This document shows positions 7,764-15,795 of a stretch of DNA of 64,000 nucleotides, one piece after another (position 1 is the first letter of the stretch; each line of letters begins with the position of its first letter). The stretch is from Clostridia bacterium (GTDB lineage: Bacteria; Bacillota; Clostridia; Oscillospirales; Acutalibacteraceae), in assembly GCA_017438845.1 (NCBI GenBank), contig JAFRUO010000002.1, forward strand, positions 1-64,000, given 5' to 3'. The position numbers were made by a program, and so were the translations under genes. The notes under the pieces are model-generated. The model searched no databases, was not told where the DNA came from, and worked only from the letters and a program-made list of their open reading frames with translations.

Positions 7764-7793
7764 ATTCGGAATGCGGAATTCGGAATTCGGAAT
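7764..7793. repeat. Short tandem repeat (7-mer, about four copies)
   Basis: ATTCGGA, ATGCGGA, ATTCGGA, ATTCGGA, then ATG. It follows the tRNA remnants directly. Confidence 0.85.
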
Positions 7794-7855
7794 GATATGT
7801 TCCGCAATCGAGTAATACCGACAAGTTATGTTGTTTAACATAGCTTTATTGATTA

Positions 7856-8224
7856 TTAAACGCCCCAGAGGAATATGGGCAAAAAGGACACAGTATATGC
7901 CATAATAAGAAAAACGGAGATTACTGCAAGAACCTTTGAAGTTTTGTAGCTGCGAATTACCTGTAACGTATCGGGACTGTTGGCGGTAATTCCGTCCGCC
8001 GCTTTTTTGATTTTGAAAAATGTGTAAAAGAAAACCGACTGCGGAATAAACACTATTACAATATAAGGCAGGACGCCTTTTATGCCGAGGTGGCTGCCTT
8101 CCGCCGCCATCATCAGGGAAGCAAAGCTCCCGAACACATTCTGAAGCATTACGATTGGCAAAGCCGCAAACGACACGGCGAAAGCCAGAAGGTTAATTGT
8201 ATAAACAGTCTTAATGTTTTTCAT
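7856..8224 (-). CDS. Small membrane protein of unknown function
   Basis: A 122-residue protein with three or four hydrophobic segments: TINLLAFAVSFAALPIVML (about 9-27), VLPYIVIVFIPQSVFFYTFF (about 51-70) and VLAVISVFLIMAYTVSFLPIFL (about 98-119). A short charged loop contains KIKKAADGI. I do not recognise the family. A good minus-strand promoter lies about 70 bases upstream, but no clear Shine-Dalgarno precedes the ATG. It is isolated between the tRNA region and the GH130 gene. Confidence 0.65.
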   Translation of the reverse strand: MKNIKTVYTINLLAFAVSFAALPIVMLQNVFGSFASLMMAAEGSHLGIKGVLPYIVIVFIPQSVFFYTFFKIKKAADGITANSPDTLQVIRSYKTSKVLAVISVFLIMAYTVSFLPIFLWGV

Positions 8225-8293
8225 AGCTTTTGAAAGGTGATTTCTGTCCGTCCGGTATTACACATTAATACGCAACATTCAAAGCGCTGTTAT

Positions 8294-8322
8294 ATTATAG
8301 CTAAATGAGATGCGTTTTGCAA
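8294..8322 (-). promoter_or_regulatory. Promoter of small membrane protein gene
   Basis: On the minus strand TTGCAA (8317-8322), a 17-base spacer, then TATAAT (8294-8299). Confidence 0.65.
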
Positions 8323-8353
8323 GTGTTATTTTAAATTTACCGAAATAAAAGCC

Positions 8354-8388
8354 GTAAAAAAATCAAAGCCCCGAAAACAGGGCTTTGA
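8354..8388 (-). terminator. Terminator of the GH5-GH130 operon
   Basis: TCAAAGCCC (8363-8371) pairs with GGGCTTTGA (8380-8388). On the minus strand it is followed by a run of seven T. Confidence 0.88.
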
Positions 8389-8411
8389 CATTTGCTTTTA
8401 TTGAGCCGTTT

Positions 8412-9365
8412 TTAATCCTTAATCATATCATGCTCGTGAATATATGCGAGCGTTTCGTCGAGCGTTGTAAAGGCAAGGGCAACCGAGGTGTCCGCCGCGC
8501 CGTAGTAAATGGCGATTTTTCCGCTTTGCGCGTCTGCAAGGGCCGCACAGGGGAACACAACGTTGGGAACATCGCCGACGGTTTCGTAAATTTCATGAGG
8601 CGCAAGCAGGAAGCTGTCTGCACGGTGAAGCACCTTCCACGGCTCGTCACGGTCAAGGATAGCGGCGCCCATGCTGTAGGTAAAGCCGTTACAGCTTGTG
8701 ATTACTCCGTGGTAGAAGAGAAGCCAGCCCTCATCGGTTTCAATCGGGGTGGGGCCTGCGCCGATTTTTGTCATTTCCCAGTTTTGCACGGGGCCCATTA
8801 CGAAGCGGTAATTGCCCCAGTAATTGAGGTCCTTGCTTCGCTGAACAAAAATATCTCCGTACGGTGTGTGTCCTCTGTCGCAGGGACGAACAAGCAGGAC
8901 GTATTCTCCGTTGATTTTGCGGGGGAAGAGCACGCCGTTTCTCGCAACGGGATAGGTGGCGTCCTCAAGCTGTTTCCAGCTTTTGAAGTCCTCGGTAACG
9001 GCAACCCCGATTACCGTGCCGTGAGGCGTAAGGTTAACCCAGGTAAGGTAATACTTGCCGTCAATTTCACAGATTCTCGGGTCATAGCCGTTGAAAATAA
9101 TTTTTTCGTCAAGCTCCCAGTTAACTGCGTCCTTGCTGAAGCCCGTAACAATATACTGGTCTCTTGTTCTGCCGTCAACCCTGAAAACGCCTGCAAAGCC
9201 GTCGCCGAAGGGAACGACTGCAGAATTAAAAATACTGTTCGCAAAGAAAAGATTGTCGCGGGTGATTATCGGGTTGCCCGAATATCTCCATACGGGATAT
9301 TGATAGCCCTCGGGCTTGTCCTGCCAGGGGATGTTGCTGATGTTATCGCCCAATATTTTCGCCAT
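8412..9365 (-). CDS. GH130 beta-mannoside phosphorylase-type enzyme
   Basis: A 317-residue five-bladed beta-propeller glycoside phosphorylase of family GH130, resembling the Ruminococcus albus RaMP2-like enzymes that split beta-1,4-mannosides with phosphate to give mannose 1-phosphate. Visible family marks are SGNPIITRDNL near the N-terminus, NGYDPRICEIDGKYYLTW (the DPR motif holding the proton donor Asp), RNGVLFPRKI, VRPCDRGH, and GAGPTPIETDEGWLLFYHGV. It has no signal peptide and so is cytoplasmic. GGAGGTAACACT precedes the ATG. It lies 19 bases after the GH5 gene, so the two are probably co-transcribed and act on the same glycan. The exact substrate is not determinable here. Confidence 0.88.
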   Translation of the reverse strand: MAKILGDNISNIPWQDKPEGYQYPVWRYSGNPIITRDNLFFANSIFNSAVVPFGDGFAGVFRVDGRTRDQYIVTGFSKDAVNWELDEKIIFNGYDPRICEIDGKYYLTWVNLTPHGTVIGVAVTEDFKSWKQLEDATYPVARNGVLFPRKINGEYVLLVRPCDRGHTPYGDIFVQRSKDLNYWGNYRFVMGPVQNWEMTKIGAGPTPIETDEGWLLFYHGVITSCNGFTYSMGAAILDRDEPWKVLHRADSFLLAPHEIYETVGDVPNVVFPCAALADAQSGKIAIYYGAADTSVALAFTTLDETLAYIHEHDMIKD

Positions 9366-9384
9366 AGTGTTACCTCCTGAAAGC

Positions 9385-10845
9385 TTACGCTAAGTTTATT
9401 TTAATTGTATGCTCGCCGGGCTCGGTTTTGAAGCTGAGCAAGGCGGCGCCGTTGTCATATTTTTCAATTACGCTGAAGTCGGCGTCGGTTTCAAACGCCC
9501 TGTGAACGTAGACAATACTTTCGCCCGACTTTTCGGCGCTAAAGCTGAGGGTAAAGACATTGTTGTTTCTGTCGTAACCGTACTGCTTAATTTCACCTGC
9601 AACCGCAACGGGGTGCGGTCTGCGAAGCATTTCCATAAGCGGAGCGTCCATATCGTCGCCGTGGTAGTCCCAATAAGCCTGACCCCACTGCATTTCGTCA
9701 AAGAAATCAAGCAGTTCAAACGCGTGCGGGAACCAAGAGGTGTCGGTGTTGTCGCTGCAGCCGCCCCATTCCGCAACAATGCAGGGTACCTGAAGCCTGA
9801 GCTGAGTGTTCCTCATTTCGGTAAAAAACGCCTTTACACGGTCTGCGTTTGCATACTGATAAAGCGGAGTGTCTACCGTCATATCGTAAGAGTGCGGACC
9901 GAAGCACTGCTTCTTTTCCCGCTTGCCGTTTACGGTGATCGGCGGAGCGGATTGCTTTACTCCGACGTTGCAGATATAGCTTTGCTCCATCATAATAATG
10001 CCTTCATCGGTTCTGTCCCTGATAGCGGTGCTGACACGGTTGACAAAGGGGGAGTATTTGTTAATGTCAAACTTTGCTTCCGCCTTGTCAACGTATTTCA
10101 TAACGTCCCTTATAACGTTTCCTCCGAGGCAGTCGAGCATCCTTTTTGTGTCGCCCTTTAAAAGCGAGGCTACAAGTCTGCCGCTCGGGAGCTTTTTGTT
10201 AAAGAAAAACGCCTTTGCCGCGCCCCTGAAAAGACCGAGGTACATTCTTTTTACATCGGAGCCGGGGAAGGGCTCATTCATAAGGTCGTAGCCGAAAAGC
10301 GCAGGCTTGCCCGAATAGCGGTCGGCAAGCATCTGCCAGAGCTCCGCATATCTTTGCTGTATTCCCTTGCCGTGAATGTCGACGTTTTCCCAGAAACGGT
10401 CAAACGCCCTGTGAACCCATTTTCCCCAGAAATAGCCTTCCGCCCAAACCGCCTTGGGCATTCTCGGCTTTGCGCCGTCGGTGATACAAGCCCACCCGGG
10501 CGCACCGTCACCGACGCTTTTTGCGTCGAAATTAGAGTACAGGTCCTGATGCATATCCAGAAGAATATATACGTCGTATTTTTCGGCAGTCTCAAAAATG
10601 CGGTCAATTGACCGAAGATATTTTTCGTTGTATTTGCCCATTTCGGGCTCAAGATTTTGCCAGGTAACGGCAAGACGGATATAGTTTAAACCGTTAGCCC
10701 TGAACTTGCGGAAAAACTCGTCATCGAGGTTATAGCGGAATTCCTCCGAGTTTAAAAGCTTGTCGTCGATGTTCATACCGTTGAAAATCCTGGTGCGTCC
10801 GCTTTCGTCAACGAAGCGCAGGCGGTCGGTAAGAATTTTTTCCAT
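9385..10845 (-). CDS. GH5 glycoside hydrolase, endoglycoceramidase-like
   Basis: A 486-residue (beta/alpha)8 hydrolase of family GH5. Motifs are NGLNYIRLAVTWQNLEP, LLDMHQDLYSNFD with GDGAPGWA, FGYDLMNEPFPGS (acid/base Glu in NEP) and CIVAEWGG (nucleophile Glu). DMHQDLYS plus MNEPFPG is the pattern of endoglycoceramidase-type GH5 proteins, which cut the glucose-ceramide bond of glycolipids. Related beta-glycosidases share the fold, so ceramide is only a suggestion. A C-terminal beta-sandwich follows from about residue 400. No signal peptide is seen, which argues for an intracellular, short or membrane-imported substrate. It heads an operon with the GH130 gene and is divergent from a GH30 gene. 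Confidence 0.82.
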   Translation of the reverse strand: MEKILTDRLRFVDESGRTRIFNGMNIDDKLLNSEEFRYNLDDEFFRKFRANGLNYIRLAVTWQNLEPEMGKYNEKYLRSIDRIFETAEKYDVYILLDMHQDLYSNFDAKSVGDGAPGWACITDGAKPRMPKAVWAEGYFWGKWVHRAFDRFWENVDIHGKGIQQRYAELWQMLADRYSGKPALFGYDLMNEPFPGSDVKRMYLGLFRGAAKAFFFNKKLPSGRLVASLLKGDTKRMLDCLGGNVIRDVMKYVDKAEAKFDINKYSPFVNRVSTAIRDRTDEGIIMMEQSYICNVGVKQSAPPITVNGKREKKQCFGPHSYDMTVDTPLYQYANADRVKAFFTEMRNTQLRLQVPCIVAEWGGCSDNTDTSWFPHAFELLDFFDEMQWGQAYWDYHGDDMDAPLMEMLRRPHPVAVAGEIKQYGYDRNNNVFTLSFSAEKSGESIVYVHRAFETDADFSVIEKYDNGAALLSFKTEPGEHTIKINLA

Positions 10846-10898
10846 ATTATGTCAACCCCTTTTGACCCCTTTCGGAGTATTATCTCTTTACAGCTGCT

Positions 10899-10927
10899 AT
10901 TATATACGAAGCCCGTGTTTAATTCAA
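10899..10927 (-). promoter_or_regulatory. Promoter of the GH5-GH130 operon
   Basis: On the minus strand TTGAAT (10922-10927), a 17-base spacer, and TATAAT (10899-10904). The -35 lies in CTTGAATTA, which also occurs in the GH31/AraC promoter palindrome. Confidence 0.75.
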
Positions 10928-10963
10928 GTGGTGCACGGCATTTTGTTTGCCTGTTTTTTCGTC

Positions 10964-10992
10964 TTGTAAATTGTTGGTATGTATTGTATAAT
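10964..10992 (+). promoter_or_regulatory. Promoter of the GH30 gene
   Basis: TTGTAA (10964-10969), a 17-base spacer, TATAAT (10987-10992); the gene starts 41 bases downstream. Confidence 0.75.
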
Positions 10993-11032
10993 TCGGGTAA
11001 GGCAAGCACAAATCGAAAAGTGAGGGTCGGTT

Positions 11033-12397
11033 ATGAAAATAGATTTTAATAATGCGAAAAAAATGCAAACGCTCAAGGGCTTCGGCACGTCTTCCTGCTG
11101 GTGGAGTCAGTACTGCGACAAAAAGCCCGCAGAGGAAATTTCCGAGCTGCTTTACGGCAAAAACGGTCTCGGGCTTAATATTTATCGCTACAACGTCGGC
11201 GGCGGCTATGACAAGGACAACTGCCGCGTTGACAACCCGTGGAGAAGGACCGAGAGCCTTTACGAATTTGACCGTGAAACCGAGGAGGGGCATTTCAACT
11301 TTGACAATGACCTTACCGCAAGACGCTTTATGAAGCTTTGCCTTGAAAAGGGCACCGTTGACACGGTAATCCTTTTTTGCAACTCCCCGCACTGGTCGCA
11401 CACCTCTACGGGGCAGGCTTCGGGAAGTCTGCTGTATCACACCTGCAACCTTCCTAAAATGAACTACAAAAAATTTGTAAACTACCTGCTTGATATTACC
11501 GAGTTTTTCATAAAGGACGGAGTGCCCGTAAAATACATAAGCCCGATTAACGAGCCTCAGTGGAAATGGGGCGGAAGCTACGTCTGGCAGGAGGGCTGCC
11601 ATTTTGAAACCGAGGAGCTTGTCGAGGTCTATCATCTGTTTGCACAGGAAATTATTAAAAGAAAGCTTCCGGTGTTTCTCTACGGACCCGAAAGCGGAGA
11701 AATGCATGGGCTTACCTCGGAATACCTTGATGCGTTTAAGCAGGATGAGCTGATTATGAAGGTTATGCCGGTTTTCGCATACCATTCATACCATTCCGAC
11801 AACAGCGTCGAGGACAGAATTAAATTCAAAAACGAGCTTGTTCTGAAAAATCCGGAGCTTCGATTTGATATGTCGGAGTGGTGCGAGCTTCCGAACAAAA
11901 GTCATACGGGAAACTTTAAGGCGGCGCTTATTACTGCACGCATAATCGGTCAGGACCTTATTTATGCAGGCTGTGAAAGCTGGACGGGCTGGGTTGCCGT
12001 AAACGGGATAAGCATTAAGGAGGACGGCTTTGATTACAGTGACGCTTTAATATCCGCCTCCGAGGATTTTTCCGAGTGGCACATTGCGAAAAGATACTAC
12101 GCAATGGCTCATTTTACAAAATACATTCCCGTTGGAAGCGTATGTCTTGACTTAGGCTTAATGCCCGAAAACGATAACCGCTTAAATTGCTTCGCTTTTT
12201 TAAGACCGGACGGAAAAACCGTATGCGTAGTTGTAAACGAGGGCGGGGACTGCACGCTTCCGCTTACGGGAGACTTTGAAAAAATGAAGGTGTTTTTCTC
12301 CGACGGGGACAGCCTTGAAAAGCAGATTTATTCCGGCGGCTTTGTCGACACGCTTGAGGTCAAGGGCAATTCAATTTATACCGTTATACTTGAATAA
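11033..12397 (+). CDS. GH30 glycoside hydrolase
   Basis: A 454-residue clan GH-A enzyme of family GH30. GFGTSSCWWSQYC opens the barrel, ISPINEPQWKWGG carries the acid/base Glu, and FDMSEWCELP the nucleophile Glu. A C-terminal beta domain follows (about 370-454, FAFLRPDGKTVCVVVNEG). The GTSxxWW start is typical of GH30 beta-glycanases such as endo-beta-1,6-galactanases. Family members also include glucosylceramidases and xylosidases, so specificity is open. There is no signal peptide. ATG 11033 follows GAGGGT. Divergent from GH5-GH130 with its own consensus promoter; the three enzymes may work on one class of beta-linked glycan. Confidence 0.85.
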   Translation: MKIDFNNAKKMQTLKGFGTSSCWWSQYCDKKPAEEISELLYGKNGLGLNIYRYNVGGGYDKDNCRVDNPWRRTESLYEFDRETEEGHFNFDNDLTARRFMKLCLEKGTVDTVILFCNSPHWSHTSTGQASGSLLYHTCNLPKMNYKKFVNYLLDITEFFIKDGVPVKYISPINEPQWKWGGSYVWQEGCHFETEELVEVYHLFAQEIIKRKLPVFLYGPESGEMHGLTSEYLDAFKQDELIMKVMPVFAYHSYHSDNSVEDRIKFKNELVLKNPELRFDMSEWCELPNKSHTGNFKAALITARIIGQDLIYAGCESWTGWVAVNGISIKEDGFDYSDALISASEDFSEWHIAKRYYAMAHFTKYIPVGSVCLDLGLMPENDNRLNCFAFLRPDGKTVCVVVNEGGDCTLPLTGDFEKMKVFFSDGDSLEKQIYSGGFVDTLEVKGNSIYTVILE

Positions 12398-12418
12398 CAA
12401 AAAAATAAAACAATCTGT

Positions 12419-12450
12419 AAAGGGATTTAGCTTTACGCTAAGTCCCTTTA
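12419..12450 (+). terminator. Terminator after GH30
   Basis: AAAGGGATTTAGC (12419-12431) pairs with GCTAAGTCCCTTT (12437-12449). The stem is strong but the T-tract after it is poor. Confidence 0.7.
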
Positions 12451-12474
12451 AATTATATTAATACTCTGTTTTAA

Positions 12475-12503
12475 TTGACATAAAATATTATTTGTTGTAT
12501 AAT
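12475..12503 (+). promoter_or_regulatory. Perfect consensus sigma-A promoter for the LCP/rhamnose cluster
   Basis: TTGACA (12475-12480), a 17-base spacer, TATAAT (12498-12503). Both hexamers match consensus exactly. An in-frame codon at 12492 lies inside the promoter and so cannot be the start of the next gene. Confidence 0.92.
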
Positions 12504-12566
12504 TCACTTAACTATAATAGATTTGGTATGTCTATTTGGGGAAAGAGAAAATGTGAGGATTTTAAA

Positions 12567-13955
12567 ATGGCTAATCAAAAAAGAGATTACGAGGATTACG
12601 AATATCTTTTAAACGAATTCGAACCCTCTGAGGCTGAAATAATAAAAAAAGGCGACGGACACCGTAAGCCGCCGAAAAAGAAAGGCTTTAAGGAAAAATG
12701 GAAGAGCCTTAAAACCTGGAAAAAGGCGCTTATAATTATTGCGGCGGTACTGGTGCTGCTTATACTCATCGCTTACCTTGTTGTGTTCGGCATTTATAAC
12801 GGCTTCAGAACTCAGCTTAACGAGAAGGATCTCGGCATTTCAAGCGATATTAAGGACAAGTACGGCGACACCGACATTTTCAACGTTGCGATTTTCGGCG
12901 TCGACACCCGTAACGAGGACTCGTTCAAGGGGCTCAGCGACACGATTATGATAGTCAGCATCGACGCCAAAAACCGTTCGGTCAAGATAGTTTCGATACT
13001 CAGGGACAGCCGCGTTGCAATCGAGGGACACGGTAACGAAAAGATTACGCACGCCTATTCCTACGGCGGAGCGCCTCTTGCAATCAAGACCATTAACCAG
13101 AATTTCAATATGAATATAACGGACTATGCAACCATCAATATGTTTAAGCTCTCCGACGCGATCAACATCCTCGGAGGTATTGACATTGAGATTACCGAGT
13201 CCGAGAGGGATCAGATTAACGCCGAGGCGCTTTACGGCGACCCGAAGGCACAGAGGGGCGCGGCGCTTGTCAACGACTACGGCAAGGTGCACCTTGACGG
13301 CGATCAGGCAACAATTTTCTGCAGACTCCGTCATATGGACTCCGACGAGGCTCGCTCAAACAGACAGAAAATGGTAATCAATGCCCTGCTTGAGCAGGCG
13401 AAGAAGGTCAGCCCGACCAAATATGCCGAGGTTGTCAGAACTATGATGAGCCTTTGCGAAACCTCGGTTTCCTTCAGCGAGGTAATGAAATTTGTCCCGC
13501 TTATCAATGAAAAGGTAAGCATTGAGGCAATAACCGTTCCCGGAGAGCCCGAAAACGCTATCGGCGGTATTTACGAGGGCTACTGGGTATGGAGATATGA
13601 CCTTCAGCAGGCGGCGGAGAGAATACACCTCTTCCTTTACGGAGAGCCTGCAAACGGCAGTACAAGCTATAATTCGTCATATGACCTTACGACCGCGACC
13701 ACAACAAGAGTTGCGGTTACCTCAAACAGCAAGTACGATGAGGACGATGACGATAACGGCTATTCGGGAGAGACCACGACTAAGGGACGTAAGAACAATT
13801 CGTCGCAGAATGAAACCACAACTGCGGCGCAGGAGGTTACGGAGGCTCCCACCAACGATCATGAGGAGCTTACCTATCCGCCGGAGCCCGTTACCGAGGC
13901 ACCGGTAACAACACCGCCGGAGCCCGTCACATCTTCATGGGATGAAGCGGCTTAA
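12567..13955 (+). CDS. LytR-CpsA-Psr (LCP) family cell-wall glycopolymer ligase
   Basis: A 462-residue membrane protein. A basic cytoplasmic N-terminus leads to one transmembrane helix (about 52-75, ALIIIAAVLVLLILIAYLVVF). The extracellular LCP domain is about 105-330, with IFGVDTRNEDSFKGLSDTIMIV, VSILRDSRVAIEGHG (the pyrophosphate-binding arginines), and GGIDIEI. The last 100 residues are a Thr/Pro/Glu-rich linker. Such enzymes transfer undecaprenyl-linked polymers (teichoic acids, rhamnose polysaccharides) to peptidoglycan. ATG 12567 is used because the promoter overlaps the longer frame; GAGGAT precedes it. It is directly upstream of the dTDP-rhamnose genes, suggesting that the polymer it attaches contains rhamnose. 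Confidence 0.92.
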   Translation: MANQKRDYEDYEYLLNEFEPSEAEIIKKGDGHRKPPKKKGFKEKWKSLKTWKKALIIIAAVLVLLILIAYLVVFGIYNGFRTQLNEKDLGISSDIKDKYGDTDIFNVAIFGVDTRNEDSFKGLSDTIMIVSIDAKNRSVKIVSILRDSRVAIEGHGNEKITHAYSYGGAPLAIKTINQNFNMNITDYATINMFKLSDAINILGGIDIEITESERDQINAEALYGDPKAQRGAALVNDYGKVHLDGDQATIFCRLRHMDSDEARSNRQKMVINALLEQAKKVSPTKYAEVVRTMMSLCETSVSFSEVMKFVPLINEKVSIEAITVPGEPENAIGGIYEGYWVWRYDLQQAAERIHLFLYGEPANGSTSYNSSYDLTTATTTRVAVTSNSKYDEDDDDNGYSGETTTKGRKNNSSQNETTTAAQEVTEAPTNDHEELTYPPEPVTEAPVTTPPEPVTSSWDEAA

Positions 13956-13992
13956 AATAAACAATCAATAAATTCAATTCGGAGGAAAAACT

Positions 13993-14868
13993 ATGAAGGG
14001 TATTATACTTGCAGGCGGAGCCGGCACAAGGCTTTATCCGTCGACATTAGCTGTTTCCAAGCAGATTCTCACGGTTTATGACAAGCCGATGATTTATTAT
14101 CCGATGTCAACGCTTATGCTTGCAAAAATCAAGGATGTGCTTATAATTTCTACGCCGAGAGATATTTCCTGCTACAAGGAGCTTTTCGGCGACGGCTCAC
14201 AGCTCGGAATGAATATTCAGTACGCCGTTCAGGACAAGCCCAGAGGACTCGCCGACGCATTTATAATCGGTGAGGAGTTCATCGGCGACGACAGCGTATG
14301 CCTTGTGCTCGGCGACAATATTTTCTACGGCTACGGCTTCTCCGAAAGGCTTGCAAACGCAAGCAAGAGAACCTCGGGAGCTACAATTTTCGGCTACCAT
14401 GTAAGCAACCCCACCGCCTTCGGCGTCGTTGAATACGACAAGGACTGGAATGTGCTTTCAATTGAGGAAAAGCCCGAGCATCCCAAGTCAAATTATGCCG
14501 TACCCGGACTTTATTTCTACGATAACGACGTTATAGAAATTGCAAAAAATGTTAAGCCCTCGGCAAGGGGAGAGATTGAAATCACCTCTATCAACAACGA
14601 ATACCTCAGAAGAGGCACACTTAAGGTTGAGCTTTTCGGAAGAGGTATGGCTTGGCTTGACACCGGCACACACAGGGCAATGCTTGACGCCGCAAACTTC
14701 ATTGAGGCGGTACAGACCAGACAGGGACTTTATGTTGCCTGCCTGGAGGAAATTGCATACAACAACGGCTTTATTGACAGAGAACAGCTTTTAGCTCAGG
14801 CCGACAAATTACATACCACCGAGTACGGACAGTATCTGTACAAGGTTGCAGGCAAGGAAAAGGAATAA
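13993..14868 (+). CDS. rfbA: Glucose-1-phosphate thymidylyltransferase
   Basis: A 291-residue nucleotidyltransferase that makes dTDP-glucose from dTTP and glucose 1-phosphate, the first step of dTDP-L-rhamnose synthesis. The N-terminal nucleotide-binding loop is [30 protein letters not shown] is the metal/sugar-binding segment; [21 protein letters not shown] and [12 protein letters not shown] are RmlA signatures. Length equals that of the family. It is preceded by GGAGGAAAA and followed after 18 bases by rfbD. The gene order A-D-B-C is common in Firmicutes. No allosteric or other anomaly is seen. Confidence 0.97.
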   Translation: MKGIILAGGAGTRLYPSTLAVSKQILTVYDKPMIYYPMSTLMLAKIKDVLIISTPRDISCYKELFGDGSQLGMNIQYAVQDKPRGLADAFIIGEEFIGDDSVCLVLGDNIFYGYGFSERLANASKRTSGATIFGYHVSNPTAFGVVEYDKDWNVLSIEEKPEHPKSNYAVPGLYFYDNDVIEIAKNVKPSARGEIEITSINNEYLRRGTLKVELFGRGMAWLDTGTHRAMLDAANFIEAVQTRQGLYVACLEEIAYNNGFIDREQLLAQADKLHTTEYGQYLYKVAGKEKE

Positions 14869-14886
14869 CCTTTTCGGGAGGTAACA

Positions 14887-15795
14887 ATGAAAATTTTAAT
14901 TACCGGCTCTCACGGTCAGCTCGGAAATGAGCTTTCCGAAATGCTTAAAACCGGTCAGGCGGGAATCGGAAAAATTTCCTCCGCCTACGACGGCTGTGAG
15001 GTAATTGCAGTTGACGTTGACGAGCTTGACATCACGGACTGTGCTGCGGTTGAAGCTTTTGCCGAAAGGGAAAAGCCCGACGTAATTATCAACTGCGCCG
15101 CAATGACCAATGTCGACGGCTGTGAAACCGCCTTTGAGGTTGCGATGAAGGTTAACGCAATAGGACCGAGAAACCTTGCAATGGCGGCAGAAAAGATAGG
15201 GGCGAAGCTTGTTCACGTTTCCACCGACTATGTGTTTAAGGGCGACGGAAACAAGCCGAGATGCGAATGGGACGCTACGGCTCCCAACACCGTTTACGGC
15301 AAGTCAAAGCTGCTCGGCGAAAAATATGTCAGCGAGCAGTGCTCAAGGTACTTTATTCTCCGCACGGCGTGGCTTTACGGTCTTATCGGAAAGAATTTCG
15401 TCAAGACCATGCGCCGTCTCGGCAATATGAATGATGTGACCACCGTCGTTGACGACCAGAGGGGCAACCCCACCAACGCAAACGATTTGGCTTATCACAT
15501 TTTAAAGCTTGCGCTTACCGAGCAGTACGGTATTTATCACTGCACGGGAGAAGGGGAATGCAGCTGGGCTGATTTCGCAAAGAGGATTATGGAGCTTTCT
15601 CGCTGTAAGGGTACCGTGGCAAGATGCACAACCGAGGAGTATTCGCAGAAGTATCCTTCGGCGGCACCCAGACCGCTTTACTCATCACTGCGTAACCTGA
15701 TGCTTGAATGCACCGTAGGCAATGAAATGAGAGACTGGGAAACAGCTCTTGAGGAATACATTATAAAATTAGACGAAATGGAGAAGGATCAATGA
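14887..15795 (+). CDS. rfbD: dTDP-4-dehydrorhamnose reductase
   Basis: A 302-residue short-chain reductase catalysing the NAD(P)H-dependent last step to dTDP-L-rhamnose. Features are the Rossmann motif ITGSHGQLGNEL, VINCAAMTNVDGCE, HVSTDYVFKGDG (Thr of the active site), the catalytic YxxxK in VYGKSKLLGE, and LRTAWLYG. A stretch between residues 27 and 45 is slightly longer than in E. coli RmlD. GGGAGGTAAC precedes the ATG. It overlaps rfbB by four bases (ATGA), indicating translational coupling. Confidence 0.96.
   Translation: MKILITGSHGQLGNELSEMLKTGQAGIGKISSAYDGCEVIAVDVDELDITDCAAVEAFAEREKPDVIINCAAMTNVDGCETAFEVAMKVNAIGPRNLAMAAEKIGAKLVHVSTDYVFKGDGNKPRCEWDATAPNTVYGKSKLLGEKYVSEQCSRYFILRTAWLYGLIGKNFVKTMRRLGNMNDVTTVVDDQRGNPTNANDLAYHILKLALTEQYGIYHCTGEGECSWADFAKRIMELSRCKGTVARCTTEEYSQKYPSAAPRPLYSSLRNLMLECTVGNEMRDWETALEEYIIKLDEMEKDQ

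Noticed and set aside
7764-7793. Replication or transfer origin iterons
   Set aside because: Only four short 7-mers, no replication or relaxase gene adjacent.
8385-9380. Plus-strand 331-codon frame opposite the GH130 gene
   Set aside because: It is the antisense shadow of a full GH130 gene with clear motifs, and its product is Val/Cys-rich without any recognisable domain.
10919-11785. Minus-strand 288-codon frame opposite GH30
   Set aside because: It overlaps the GH30 coding strand and both divergent promoters and lacks a ribosome binding site.
13597-13908. Arg/Thr-rich frame in the LCP 3' end
   Set aside because: Shadow of the Thr-rich linker of the LCP protein.
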